A DNA stretch of 64,000 bases from Paenibacillus solani (GTDB taxonomy: Bacteria > Bacillota > Bacilli > Paenibacillales > Paenibacillaceae). A program made the translations under genes and the position numbers. Below the pieces are notes generated by a model. It worked only from the letters and a program-made list of their open reading frames with translations, was not told the origin of the DNA and made no database searches. Each line of letters begins with the position of its first letter. The first letter of the stretch is position 1. The stretch spans positions 145,058-209,057 of the forward strand of contig NZ_LIUT01000006.1 of assembly GCF_001277345.1 (NCBI RefSeq), read 5' to 3'. This document shows, in pieces, positions 45,477 to 53,938 of this stretch.

Positions 45477-47570
45477 ATGAACTTAATAGGACCTAAGAAT
45501 GACAGACAAAAGGGAGTGGACACAGCTCAGATGGATGGCACTTATAACTTATATATCGTTGCGCTTTCGGTCGTGATTGCAATTCTTGCATCATACTCTG
45601 CATTGAATATTACGTCTCAAATCTGGGAGGCGAACGGAAAGTCCAAGTTCTTCTGGCTGTTAGGCGGTGCCTTGGTCATGGGAAGCGGCATTTGGTCCAT
45701 GCATTTTGTCGGTATGCTGGCAATGCACATGAATATGGAAGTGAAGTACGATGTTCCTCTGACCATCATATCGATGCTGGCTAGCGTTATCTCCTCCTTT
45801 ATCGCATTTTATATTACGATGCCCAAGGATATTAATTGGTTCAAAATTGCTATTGGCGGGCTCGTGATGGGAAGCGGTATTGTGACCATGCATTACATAG
45901 GAATGAATGCGATGATCATGTCCGCAGACATCCGGTATGATCCCGGTCTTTGGGTGTTGTCCGCCATCATCGCCTTGGTTGCTTCCTACGCAGCATTATT
46001 ATTGTTTCTGCGTTTTCGGCATCGCGGCAAGACCAGTTTTGGTAAGTGGGGATCGGCCGTCATTATGGGTTTTGCTGTCTGCGGAATGCATTATACAGGC
46101 ATGAAGGCCGCGAGATTTGAATCTCATGCCGGAATGATCATGGAACAGTCACAGTCAATGGAATTCTTTCTTTTGTACAGTGTGACTGTAACGATTTTTG
46201 TTATTTTGCTGGTCTCTTGGGGGGCTATGTTCTTCGATCGGCATGTGCTGGAGAAGCTGGCCTTTCAGGATACGATTACGGGATTACCCAATAGAAATGA
46301 GATGAATCGATTCTTTGAGACCCATTCCGGAACGGAAGAGATCAGTATCTTATTCGTGGATTTGGACCAATTTAAGGCGATTAATGATACGCTGGGGCAT
46401 AATGTGGGGGATTTGCTGGTCCAGGAAGTAGGTAAGCGTCTGAGCCGCTTCATTCACAACGGGCAGCAGGTCTTTCGTATTGGAGGGGATGAGTTCCTGA
46501 TCATTCTCCAGCAGAGCGATCCCGTGTATGCCCAGCAAGTAGCCGAGGACGTACTCGAGAAAATAAAAAACGTATATCATATCGACGGTAACGAACTATA
46601 TGTGACGGCCAGCATCGGAGTCAGCATTGGCTGCGTTCATAGTTCTGACCGTACTACCCTGCTCAAGAATGCGGATACTGCCATGTACAAAGCAAAAAGG
46701 CTTGGCAAGAACCAGCAATGCCTCTACAGCGAGGAGATGGGGATTCAAGAGGTTCGTAAGATGGAGTTGGAGAAGGATCTGCAAAGAGCGCTGGAGTTAA
46801 GGGAGTTCTTCATTGTATACCAGCCCAAATGGAATGTGCGGACGGATCGCTTGGTTGGGTTTGAGGCATTGATCCGCTGGAGGCACCCGCGATTAGGTGT
46901 GGTATCTCCGCTTGAGTTCATTCCGATTGCCGAGGAAACCGGACTCATCATCCCGATAACCCGATGGATGCTGGAGGAAGCGTGCAAACAGTCCAAAGCT
47001 TGGCAGGAGAGAGGTATCATTCAGCCGGTCTCGGTCAATTTATCGATCCGGTTATTTCAAAGCGATAATCTGATCGAGCTCGTACAGCATGTGCTGGAAA
47101 TGGCGAATCTGAAGCCGCATCTGTTAGAGCTTGAGATTACAGAGTCCATGGTACTGCATGATGTGAATGAAGTCATCCGTCAGCTTGGTAGCATCCGTGC
47201 CTTGGGGGTCAAGGTTTCCATGGACGATTTTGGCACAGGCTATTCTTCGATAGGACTCCTTGATCGGATCCCGATTGATGCGTTAAAGCTGGATCGTCTG
47301 TTCACGAATGATTTGGATACACCCAGTAAGCGTGCGATCATCAACGCCATTGTGCTCATGGCAGAGAACCTGAACCTCGACGTCATTGCTGAAGGTGTGG
47401 AGAACAAGGAGCATATCGATTTTTTAACCGAACTGGGGTGCCATGTTATGCAAGGGTACTTTTATGGCAAGCCAATGGATATTCATGAGATCGATATCTG
47501 GATATACGAGCATGAACATAAGGTAGAAGAGACAGGATTCTTTGAGGACAAAAAAGTGGAAGTGACATAA
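45477..47570 (+). CDS. MHYT-GGDEF-EAL cyclic-di-GMP enzyme
   Basis: The 697-residue protein has a seven-span MHYT sensor (about residues 20-255; repeats SMHFVGM, TMHYIGM and GMHYTGM, with metal-binding Met/His). A GGDEF domain with intact RIGGDEFLI follows (about 334-342), then an EAL domain with FEALIRW, DDFGTGYSS and AEGVENK. Both active sites look intact, so it may make or break cyclic-di-GMP under control of the MHYT domain, thought to sense O2, CO or NO. No I-site RxxD is visible before GGDEF. No strong RBS precedes ATG 45477; ATG 45531 is an alternative. TATAAT at 45427-45432 may be the -10 box. Confidence 0.88.
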   Translation: MNLIGPKNDRQKGVDTAQMDGTYNLYIVALSVVIAILASYSALNITSQIWEANGKSKFFWLLGGALVMGSGIWSMHFVGMLAMHMNMEVKYDVPLTIISMLASVISSFIAFYITMPKDINWFKIAIGGLVMGSGIVTMHYIGMNAMIMSADIRYDPGLWVLSAIIALVASYAALLLFLRFRHRGKTSFGKWGSAVIMGFAVCGMHYTGMKAARFESHAGMIMEQSQSMEFFLLYSVTVTIFVILLVSWGAMFFDRHVLEKLAFQDTITGLPNRNEMNRFFETHSGTEEISILFVDLDQFKAINDTLGHNVGDLLVQEVGKRLSRFIHNGQQVFRIGGDEFLIILQQSDPVYAQQVAEDVLEKIKNVYHIDGNELYVTASIGVSIGCVHSSDRTTLLKNADTAMYKAKRLGKNQQCLYSEEMGIQEVRKMELEKDLQRALELREFFIVYQPKWNVRTDRLVGFEALIRWRHPRLGVVSPLEFIPIAEETGLIIPITRWMLEEACKQSKAWQERGIIQPVSVNLSIRLFQSDNLIELVQHVLEMANLKPHLLELEITESMVLHDVNEVIRQLGSIRALGVKVSMDDFGTGYSSIGLLDRIPIDALKLDRLFTNDLDTPSKRAIINAIVLMAENLNLDVIAEGVENKEHIDFLTELGCHVMQGYFYGKPMDIHEIDIWIYEHEHKVEETGFFEDKKVEVT

Positions 47571-47764
47571 CGAATTTAAGCGATAGCGGGCACGTGAGGT
47601 GTCCGCTGTGCTTATGCCGACAGAAGATGATGCGTTCTGATAGGACAAAACGATGTATTCGCTGCAGCTTGTGATGAAACGGGGTAGATGATGACAAATT
47701 CTGATGTTTCCTGGGTTAAAATTACGTTTAAGATAGAAAAAGATAGGTCTCATAACATTGAACG

Positions 47765-47791
47765 TGAAACATAATCTTAAGAGGGTCCGTC
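47765..47791 (+). promoter_or_regulatory. ECF-type promoter in the intergenic region
   Basis: TGAAAC (47765-47770), 17 bases, CGTC (47788-47791). It matches both halves of the common ECF promoter of Bacillus-type SigW/SigX factors and lies 31 bases before a 40-codon ORF. Confidence 0.48.
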
Positions 47792-47821
47792 TGAGGAAAG
47801 GATATCGGCATGAGGTGATGT

Positions 47822-47944
47822 ATGTCTATTCGTCTGGAAATAGAAGTCGTGTGTGTTCAGCTTGGAATTGACATCAATAAATTTTTAAGGGAAGCTCCCA
47901 AAGACAAGGACAAACCCGAAAGTCCTCCCAAGTCTTCTTCGTAA
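47822..47944 (+). CDS. Candidate 40-residue protein
   Basis: The ORF runs from ATG 47822 to TAA 47942-47944. GAGGTG lies 4 bases before it and an ECF-type promoter further upstream. The product starts MSIRLEIEVV and ends with a charged, Pro-rich tail (PKDKDKPESPPKSSS). I do not recognise it. The rest of 47570-48140 holds no other gene I can support; the minus-strand ORF at 47874-48062 has no RBS. Confidence 0.38.
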   Translation: MSIRLEIEVVCVQLGIDINKFLREAPKDKDKPESPPKSSS

Positions 47945-48140
47945 TTTCAGGTACCACCTCTACTGTTACTTCAAAAATATTTAGGTTCCAGGACAACATG
48001 GCTATTTGCTGAAGACTCCTCCATTCCACGAGATGTAGGATCATTTCAATAAGGATAATCATCGCTAAATAGAAGCGGAAGAGGGAAAGTGTGGCAAGGC
48101 ACTCTTAGAAACTGAGCCATGCTTGCTTGTGGTGCCCTAT

Positions 48141-48171
48141 AACAGATCTTCGCCCTGAAGGTCTGTTTTTT
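48141..48171 (+). terminator. Terminator in the large intergenic region
   Basis: ACAGATCTTC pairs with GAAGGTCTGT (48142-48151 with 48157-48166, one G-T pair), followed by six T. It indicates a plus-strand transcript ending here, which fits the candidate small ORF at 47822 with a roughly 200-base 3' region. Confidence 0.7.
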
Positions 48172-48523
48172 CCCATTTTCATTATTGATAATTTAAGCAT
48201 TCTATCAATGTCCTACTTCCATTGTATACAGAGCCCCTAGCAGCTCATTGTTAGAATGAGTTTTCAGTATATAAATACTTACATATAATCATCGATTACC
48301 GTCTAAATAACGTGTCATTATTTCTCGGGAAATAGCTGATCTCAGCGAATTGTCTGAAGTATTTAGTTATTTGCGCTAAATAATTCCATTTAAATAGGGA
48401 TGTTATATTAACATCCTAAGGGATATCAAACAGATGAGTACAGTAAAACTGCAAGATGGTGATGGGAATGCCGATCATGTTCGTAATTCTATCGCCTGCT
48501 TTTTTAATAGGAGCGGGCATGAG
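48172..48523. other. AT-rich intergenic region with palindromes
   Basis: No supported gene. TTATTTGCGCTAAATAA (about 48367-48383) is a near-palindrome, and GGATGTTA-TAT-TAACATCC (48398-48416) is a perfect inverted repeat. No T-runs follow, so these may be protein sites. A plus-strand ORF from 48456 is antisense to the symporter and has no RBS. Confidence 0.4.
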
Positions 48524-48568
48524 AAAAAGGCAATCCCAACCGTCTCCGTGTGACGATGGGATTGCCTT
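48524..48568 (-). terminator. Terminator of the NSS symporter gene
   Basis: AAGGCAATCCC (48527-48537) pairs perfectly with GGGATTGCCTT (48558-48568); A-run 48524-48528 gives the T-run on the minus strand. It starts 8 bases past the symporter stop. Confidence 0.82.
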
Positions 48569-48575
48569 GCTCAGG

Positions 48576-49931
48576 TTATTCGAACTTGATTACACCTGTG
48601 GTATGGAGCAGCACCAGCACTACGAGAACTGGTGCAACATAACGGAGCATGAACAGCCAGATCCGGAACCAGCCGGCTTTCAGGCCAGCCGAGTCTGCTG
48701 CCTTTTTCCAGAAGTAGCCTGCGAAGATGGTAGTGATGAGACCACCGATCGGAAGCAGAATGTTAGATGTGATGAAATCCAGCCAATCGAAGAAGCTCTT
48801 GCCGCCGATATCCTCAAGACCAGGTACAATGCCGAAGGACAGCACGGAGGGCAGACCGACGAGTAAAGTCAGCACGCTGATGAACATCACTGATTTTGTT
48901 CGCCCCCAATGCCAGCGGTCCATAATATACGAGGTAGGGACCTCTAATATGGAGACTGCAGAAGTTAAGGCAGCGATGGCTAGCAGTACGAAGAACAAAC
49001 CTCCGAACAGAGCACCCAGCGGCATGGCCGAGAAGGCAGCTGGCAGAGCTATGAAGACCAAGCTTGGACCAGCATCCGGCTGAATGCCGAAGGAAGCTGT
49101 TGTCGGGAAGATGATAAGTCCGGCAATAAATGCATAGATCAGATCACCTGCTCCAATGGCGATAGTTGCCTGACCTAGCGATTGCCGCTTATCTACATAA
49201 GCGCCGTAGGTCAATAGAATACCCATTCCCAGCGAGAGTGAGAAGAAGGCATGCCCCAGCGCTACTAACGCCGCTTCCGGACTGAGCTTGGAAAAGTCAG
49301 GATTCAAGAAGAAGGAGACGCCTTCGCCGGCTCCTGGCAAGGTTACCGCACGAATCATTAACACGATCAGCAGAACAATCAGACTCGGAATTAACACCTT
49401 GTTGAACTTCTCGATGCCTCCCGAGATGCCTTTGGCTACCACCCATCCTGTAATCGCAATCGCGACGACTTGCCATATGACAGGCATGTACCCGTCCGTA
49501 AATGTCGTGAATTGACCGTTAAAATCGGTGTTGTTGTACAGATTTCCGCTAAACGACAGGACCGCGTAATGAAGCGTCCAGCCTGCCACAATGACATAGA
49601 AAGTCAGAATGAGAAACGGTGCGATAACCTGGAGTAACCCAAGATGACCAAACACTTTGGGCCCGCCCGCTTTAACGAAGGAAGTCGCTGCGCTTCCCCG
49701 TCCAGCTCGTCCAATGGCCAGTTCTGCTAGTAGTAAGGGCAAACCGATCACAATGAGACAGATGATAAAAAGTAGAAAGAAAGCTGCTCCGCCATTTTCC
49801 CCCGTAATATAAGGGAATTTCCACATATTTCCGAGACCGACGGAGCTGCCGATCGCAGCCAGAATAAAACCGGCTGAGGAGAAACGGTCCTGTTTCCCCG
49901 GTGAAGCTGTGTTGCTGTTCTGAGACTTCAT
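48576..49931 (-). CDS. Sodium-dependent neurotransmitter-type (NSS/SNF) symporter
   Basis: The 451-residue protein has 11-12 membrane spans and the NSS signature near the start (AAIGSSVGLGNMWKFP, ENGGAAF). It co-transports Na+ with an amino acid or amine; the substrate is unknown. ATG 49931 follows GGGGGAAC at 6-base spacing. Bacterial members sometimes come with a tiny MetS subunit downstream; none is seen here on the same strand. Confidence 0.88.
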   Translation of the reverse strand: MKSQNSNTASPGKQDRFSSAGFILAAIGSSVGLGNMWKFPYITGENGGAAFFLLFIICLIVIGLPLLLAELAIGRAGRGSAATSFVKAGGPKVFGHLGLLQVIAPFLILTFYVIVAGWTLHYAVLSFSGNLYNNTDFNGQFTTFTDGYMPVIWQVVAIAITGWVVAKGISGGIEKFNKVLIPSLIVLLIVLMIRAVTLPGAGEGVSFFLNPDFSKLSPEAALVALGHAFFSLSLGMGILLTYGAYVDKRQSLGQATIAIGAGDLIYAFIAGLIIFPTTASFGIQPDAGPSLVFIALPAAFSAMPLGALFGGLFFVLLAIAALTSAVSILEVPTSYIMDRWHWGRTKSVMFISVLTLLVGLPSVLSFGIVPGLEDIGGKSFFDWLDFITSNILLPIGGLITTIFAGYFWKKAADSAGLKAGWFRIWLFMLRYVAPVLVVLVLLHTTGVIKFE

Positions 49932-50186
49932 AGATGTTCCCCCAGTTGCGTTTAAAGTTAAGTTCCTATATTATATTTCAAGTTCTGTCAGAAAGGCATA
50001 AGTATTTTTTCCTAAGGGAGGAAGAACTGCATTATTATTATGCTGTAAATACAAGGTTTTCCATACTTACATTAACCAAGATTTGCAAACCAATAAACCA
50101 TAAATGCTAAGTTTAAAGAAATGAAGAGACTTTAGATAGGGCAAATCTCACAAATTCATCCTGCGGGAGATGAAATTTGGCGAGTA
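49932..50186. other. Intergenic region between divergent genes
   Basis: About 250 bases with no supported gene. It should hold the promoter of the symporter on the minus strand, which I could not fix. Confidence 0.5.
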
Positions 50187-50215
50187 TTGACAAATATCTT
50201 AGATTGTTGTATCTT
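50187..50215 (+). promoter_or_regulatory. Sigma-A promoter of the DUF896 gene
   Basis: TTGACA (50187-50192), 17 bases, TATCTT (50210-50215), about 50 bases before the ATG. Confidence 0.6.
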
Positions 50216-50263
50216 TATATTAAGATAAAATTCCACAACAGGAATAATGAAAAGAGGGATATC

Positions 50264-50512
50264 ATGATCAACAGCTTGACCCGAATTAATGAATTGGCCC
50301 AGAAACAGCGGGATGGAGCCCTCACTGCTGCGGAAAAAGAAGAACAACAAGCGTTGCGCAAGGAATATCTCCGTGAGATTCGCGGACAGGTACTGAGCAC
50401 CTTTTCCGGATTAAGCATCGTCGATCCTGACGGGAACGATGTAACACCTGAGAAACTTCGTCTTGAGCAGAAGAAGCTGAGAGAAGATGAAGCAAGGAAT
50501 GCAGATATTTAG
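50264..50512 (+). CDS. DUF896 (YnzC-like) small protein
   Basis: ATG 50264 follows AAAAGAGGGATATC and starts an 82-residue protein with the DUF896 pattern: INSLTRINELAQKQRDGALTAAEKEEQQALRKEYLREIRGQV, where the helical hairpin and LTAAEKEEQ turn are typical. The upstream ATG at 50177 overlaps the promoter. YnzC in B. subtilis lies in the SOS-linked yneA operon; here the gene is alone with its own promoter and terminator, and no LexA box was found. Confidence 0.88.
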   Translation: MINSLTRINELAQKQRDGALTAAEKEEQQALRKEYLREIRGQVLSTFSGLSIVDPDGNDVTPEKLRLEQKKLREDEARNADI

Positions 50513-50596
50513 TGACGGCAGTGGATGCCTGAAGCTAAGGATAAACGCAATCATATTAGGCAGGGTATCTCACCCTAAATATAGATCCAAACAATT

Positions 50597-50637
50597 AACT
50601 CCCGTAAGTTCTTACGAACTTGCGGGAGTTTTTTTAT
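50597..50637 (+). terminator. Terminator of the DUF896 gene
   Basis: AACTCCCGTAAGTT (50597-50610) pairs with AACTTGCGGGAGTT (50617-50630), one G-T pair, followed by T7. Confidence 0.85.
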
Positions 50638-50662
50638 ATAGCCCGTTATAATACATACAGTT

Positions 50663-50689
50663 TGTAACCTTTTGGAAGTCATGGATATC
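50663..50689 (+). promoter_or_regulatory. Candidate autoregulatory ECF promoter
   Basis: TGTAAC (50663-50668) is an ECF-type -35 box; TATC (50686-50689) at 17-base spacing is a weak match to CGTC. It lies about 55 bases before the sigma gene start. Confidence 0.38.
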
Positions 50690-50742
50690 TAATTAGTGAG
50701 ATTGATTTTATAAGAAAGCGCGGCGTGAAGGGAGGTTATTCT

Positions 50743-51282
50743 TTGGCACCGGAGACAGAGCAAGAATTAGAGGTTAAGCTCGCCAAGAAAGGAAACCATG
50801 AAGCATTCATCAATTTGATCAGGCCATTGGAATTGCAAATGTACAACATAGCGAAGGCCATCCTAAGACATGATGAGGATTGCGCAGATGCCTTGCAGGA
50901 AGCCATATTACAAGCATATAAATCACTTCCGAGCTTAAGAGAGGCATCGTTCTTCAAAACATGGCTGTTTCGCATCCTGATTAATGAATGCAACAGGATC
51001 CTCCGCAAAAAGAGCAACGTGGTCCCGTTACATAATCAGGAGGAAGCCAGGCACGTTACACCGAGCATCGATGTCCATATCGATTTACGGGAAGCGGTGT
51101 ATAGATTGGAGGAAGTGTCCCGTACCATTGTGATTTTGCATTATTTTCGAGACTTGCCATTGCGGCAGATTGCGGAAATGCTTGATTTGAACGAAGGTGC
51201 CGTAAAGACGCGTCTTCACCGGGCCAGGGTCACGCTGTCGGAATGGCTGGCCAATCACAGGGAAAGGAAGGTTAACCTATGA
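50743..51282 (+). CDS. ECF-type sigma factor
   Basis: I prefer TTG 50743, 7 bases after AAGGGAGG; a GTG at 50725 precedes the RBS. The 179 residues have region 2 (about 10-80: ALRHDEDCADALQEAILQAYKSL-like, KTWLFRILINECNRIL) and region 4 (about 115-165: LPLRQIAEMLDLNEGAVKTRLHRARVTL). The stop overlaps the next gene (ATGA). It directs polymerase to a small regulon with the co-encoded membrane partner as its likely inhibitor. Confidence 0.9.
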   Translation: MAPETEQELEVKLAKKGNHEAFINLIRPLELQMYNIAKAILRHDEDCADALQEAILQAYKSLPSLREASFFKTWLFRILINECNRILRKKSNVVPLHNQEEARHVTPSIDVHIDLREAVYRLEEVSRTIVILHYFRDLPLRQIAEMLDLNEGAVKTRLHRARVTLSEWLANHRERKVNL

Positions 51283-52355
51283 AACATGACCTTAATTATG
51301 AACTTGAACAGGCCAAGGACGAAGTGGAGGAAGCGAAGCAATTGCCGAATACGATTCGAACGCGATTAGATCTTACGTATGAGTTTCTGGAGAACACGCC
51401 TCCCGTTCGGAAGAAGCTGCGTTTACCTGCTGCATTGATCGCGGTCGTGGCCTCGGTCTTGCTGATTATCGGTTCAGGTTACATTTCCCCCGTCATGGCG
51501 GAGGCTTTAAAAAATATACCGTTTATAGGAAGCATCTTCTTAAATAGCGGGGATGAGGGCCTCAAAACAGCCAGCCGACAGGGTATGACCATGGACATTG
51601 ATCAGAGCGTGACGCTGAATAAAACAACGCTGAGCATCTCCGAGTTAATGTATGACGGAAGCCGTTTATCCATGGTGTTGTCCCTGGAAACGAAGGATGG
51701 CAAGAGTAAAGCCTTTCGAAGCTGGTGGGACCAGATGGGCAAGAACAATGAGGTGAATACCATTCGTTTCTATGCGGACGGCGAAGAGCTGAATTTTGGT
51801 TATGGAATGTCCAGAGCCATGGGAGAAGAGAAGAATTCGGTTATCTTGACCTTCTCTCCGCAAGGCTTGCCAGATGCATTCGATTTAGGTGTTGTTGTGT
51901 GGCATATAGAGGAGCAGGAGCCGTTCACCTTCAACATTCCGGTCAAGATCAGTGCCGCAGATCGTGTGAGTTTAAAGTCTGAAGAATCTAAAATCCATGA
52001 TAATATCCATATGAACATTGACAGCTTAACCATCACTCCGGCTACCATGCAAATAATCGTAAGCATCTCAGGTAAAGCAGGACAGGACCTTAAAGAGTTC
52101 GAGCAATCCGTTCCTGATAAATATAAAATAACCGGGTTTCTTAACATCGATTACGAGGTGGTGAATGAAAAAGGAGACTTGGCTCAATCACTCGGTGGAA
52201 GCGGCTACGGATCGGATGGCGTGCTTAGAAATACCTACATGTACGAACCTTTCCCAACCAAGCCGAAGTCGATTACCATTAAACCTTATGTGCAGAATTC
52301 TGGAGATAAAATGTATATACCGGAACTAGAATTCCATATAACTGTAGAAGAATAA
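51279..52355 (+). CDS. DUF4179-type membrane anti-sigma partner
   Basis: The 358-residue protein has a cytoplasmic N-terminus (about 45 residues), one span at about 48-68 (LIAVVASVLLIIGSGYI) and a large outside domain. The segment ISPVMAEALKNIPFIGSIF just after the span is typical of DUF4179 proteins found beside ECF sigma factors. It overlaps the sigma stop by four bases. Its role as anti-sigma is inferred from this arrangement. Confidence 0.75.
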   Translation: MKHDLNYELEQAKDEVEEAKQLPNTIRTRLDLTYEFLENTPPVRKKLRLPAALIAVVASVLLIIGSGYISPVMAEALKNIPFIGSIFLNSGDEGLKTASRQGMTMDIDQSVTLNKTTLSISELMYDGSRLSMVLSLETKDGKSKAFRSWWDQMGKNNEVNTIRFYADGEELNFGYGMSRAMGEEKNSVILTFSPQGLPDAFDLGVVVWHIEEQEPFTFNIPVKISAADRVSLKSEESKIHDNIHMNIDSLTITPATMQIIVSISGKAGQDLKEFEQSVPDKYKITGFLNIDYEVVNEKGDLAQSLGGSGYGSDGVLRNTYMYEPFPTKPKSITIKPYVQNSGDKMYIPELEFHITVEE

Positions 52356-52378
52356 GCAGGTCATAGGTAAATATGCAT

Positions 52379-52435
52379 GAAAAAAAGAGCGAGTTGTGAT
52401 GGTGGCCGCATGGCTGACCAATCCTGCTCGCTCTT
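52379..52435 (-). terminator. Terminator of the glycosyltransferase operon
   Basis: AAGAGCGAG (52385-52393) pairs with CTCGCTCTT (52427-52435); the A-run at 52379-52386 supplies the T-run on the minus strand. It may also limit the convergent anti-sigma transcript. Confidence 0.72.
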
Positions 52436-52466
52436 AATCGCTATTCAATCAAAATGCACAGCTCTT

Positions 52467-53762
52467 CTATCCAAACCGCTCCGTCTTATACCATTTGGAT
52501 TCCCTGCCTGTAATCTTGTCCATAATCATGGAGTAGAAGGCCTTAACGGATATGACAAGGAACAGCTGGGCGTAGGTGAAGTAGGATACGCAGGATAGAA
52601 TAAAATTGCGGGTGTTGCTCTGGCCAATATCGGTCGCAAGCGCCAGATTAATCTGCAGCACGTAAATGTAATACATGAGTGCCCAAGCAATAATAAGATA
52701 CACATACACATCGCCTTGAAATTGAAAAGGGGAGACGACTGCCGGATTAAACAGCGCGATGATTTGATATACAATATTGGCGATAAAGATAATATCTGAA
52801 ATAATGATAGCAATCATGAACCAGAAATAACTGGCCGCGTAATACAGCACATGCAGCTTGATCCGCCAGCTTGAATGGTCAAACAGATGGTGAATATTAT
52901 CGGTAACGACGCTGTAGTTTCCTTTGGCCCAACGCTCTCGCTGCTTCATATATACCTTCAAGTCCTCGGGCTCCTGCTGATATGCCTCGGCTTGCGGTGC
53001 CAGGGCAATAAGCTGTCCCCGCGTCAGAATTTCGAATGAAATCGCGGTATCCTCCGTGATCGCCTGCTCGTCCCAGCCTCCGATATCCCGAATGAGTGCG
53101 GTTTTCACGATGAAATTCGTGCCCGGTATGGTGCCCAGCTTAAATAGCTGCCACAAACCGGTATGGTGCACACGCTGGATGGTCACCAGCTCCAGATTGA
53201 TACATTGGGAGAGGAAGTTTCGCCCACGGTTACGGGCTTTGTTGCGTCCGAAGACCGCTCCGTAGCGCTCAGGCTCCTCCATGGCTTTCTGGGTCAAAAA
53301 CAGCAGTGCATTCTTCTCCGGGGCGGCATCAGCATCGTAGACACAGATCCATTCCCCCGTTGCCTGCTTGAGCGCGTCATTCAGCGCGCCCGACTTACCG
53401 CCAGTTCCCGTTCGCTCCAGAATAAGAAAATCGCGGCCCTGGTAACGTTCATTGGCTTTTAGTGCTCGCAGACGCTCGGCGGTACGATCCTTGCAATTGT
53501 CAGCGATGACAATCACCTGCATTTTGTGATGCGGGTAGTTCATCTGCAGAATGTGCTCGACCGTTGCCTGAATAACCAATTCCTCGTTATGAGCAGGAAC
53601 CATGACCGTTACGGTGGGGAAATCCTCCAGATTGCTGGGATTCACCAGCTTCTGACGGTTTTGTTTATGAATGAACAGAATGGCGCCTGCCATAATAATG
53701 ATCGATTCCAGGACGGCAATCCATATACTGACGATGGAGACAACCAACAGAAAGTCAGTCAC
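52467..53762 (-). CDS. GT2 glycosyltransferase (exopolysaccharide synthase, YdaM-like)
   Basis: GTG 53762 follows GGGGGAG at 5-base spacing; an ATG/GTG further upstream lies within the small gene. The 431 residues have one N-terminal span, a GT2 catalytic domain with VMVPAHNEE, DADA (about 141), ITEDTAISFE (about 237) and QRERW (about 272), and three to four C-terminal spans. This is the pattern of processive synthases that polymerise and export a polysaccharide. It overlaps the 47-residue membrane protein gene by 8 bases and follows a degenerate-GGDEF receptor, similar in logic to B. subtilis ydaKLMN. The sugar is unknown. Confidence 0.87.
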   Translation of the reverse strand: MTDFLLVVSIVSIWIAVLESIIIMAGAILFIHKQNRQKLVNPSNLEDFPTVTVMVPAHNEELVIQATVEHILQMNYPHHKMQVIVIADNCKDRTAERLRALKANERYQGRDFLILERTGTGGKSGALNDALKQATGEWICVYDADAAPEKNALLFLTQKAMEEPERYGAVFGRNKARNRGRNFLSQCINLELVTIQRVHHTGLWQLFKLGTIPGTNFIVKTALIRDIGGWDEQAITEDTAISFEILTRGQLIALAPQAEAYQQEPEDLKVYMKQRERWAKGNYSVVTDNIHHLFDHSSWRIKLHVLYYAASYFWFMIAIIISDIIFIANIVYQIIALFNPAVVSPFQFQGDVYVYLIIAWALMYYIYVLQINLALATDIGQSNTRNFILSCVSYFTYAQLFLVISVKAFYSMIMDKITGRESKWYKTERFG

Positions 53763-53898
53763 TGAATCTCCCCCGATCATATTTTTGTTTGACTTTCGCA
53801 CGGAAGCTTAGGGTGGAAGCCGTCAGAATAATAATAACGATGAAGAAAACGATACTAACCCCGATGCATAAAGGGATAAACCAAGTGGTGTACGACAT
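53755..53898 (-). CDS. 47-residue single-span membrane protein in the polysaccharide operon
   Basis: ATG 53898 follows AAGGGGG (10-base spacing) and the frame ends with TGA at 53755-53757, overlapping the GT2 start by 8 bases. One hydrophobic span covers about residues 7-29 (FIPLCIGVSIVFFIVIIIL), followed by a basic tail (FRAKVKQKYDRGRF). I do not recognise a family. Its tight packing between the c-di-GMP receptor and the glycosyltransferase suggests a small subunit or assembly factor of the synthase. Confidence 0.65.
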   Translation of the reverse strand: MSYTTWFIPLCIGVSIVFFIVIIILTASTLSFRAKVKQKYDRGRFSD

Positions 53899-53938
53899 AG
53901 GATAGCAGCCCCCTTGTGTAATCATGATGTTTCATGGG

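Noticed and set aside
47874-48062. Minus-strand 62-residue ORF
   Set aside because: No RBS, overlaps the better-supported 40-codon ORF, and no family resemblance.
48456-48866. Plus-strand ORF with a hydrophobic N-terminus next to the NSS symporter, resembling a MetS-type small subunit
   Set aside because: It is on the opposite strand, antisense to the symporter end and its terminator, has no RBS, and the later residues are not protein-like.
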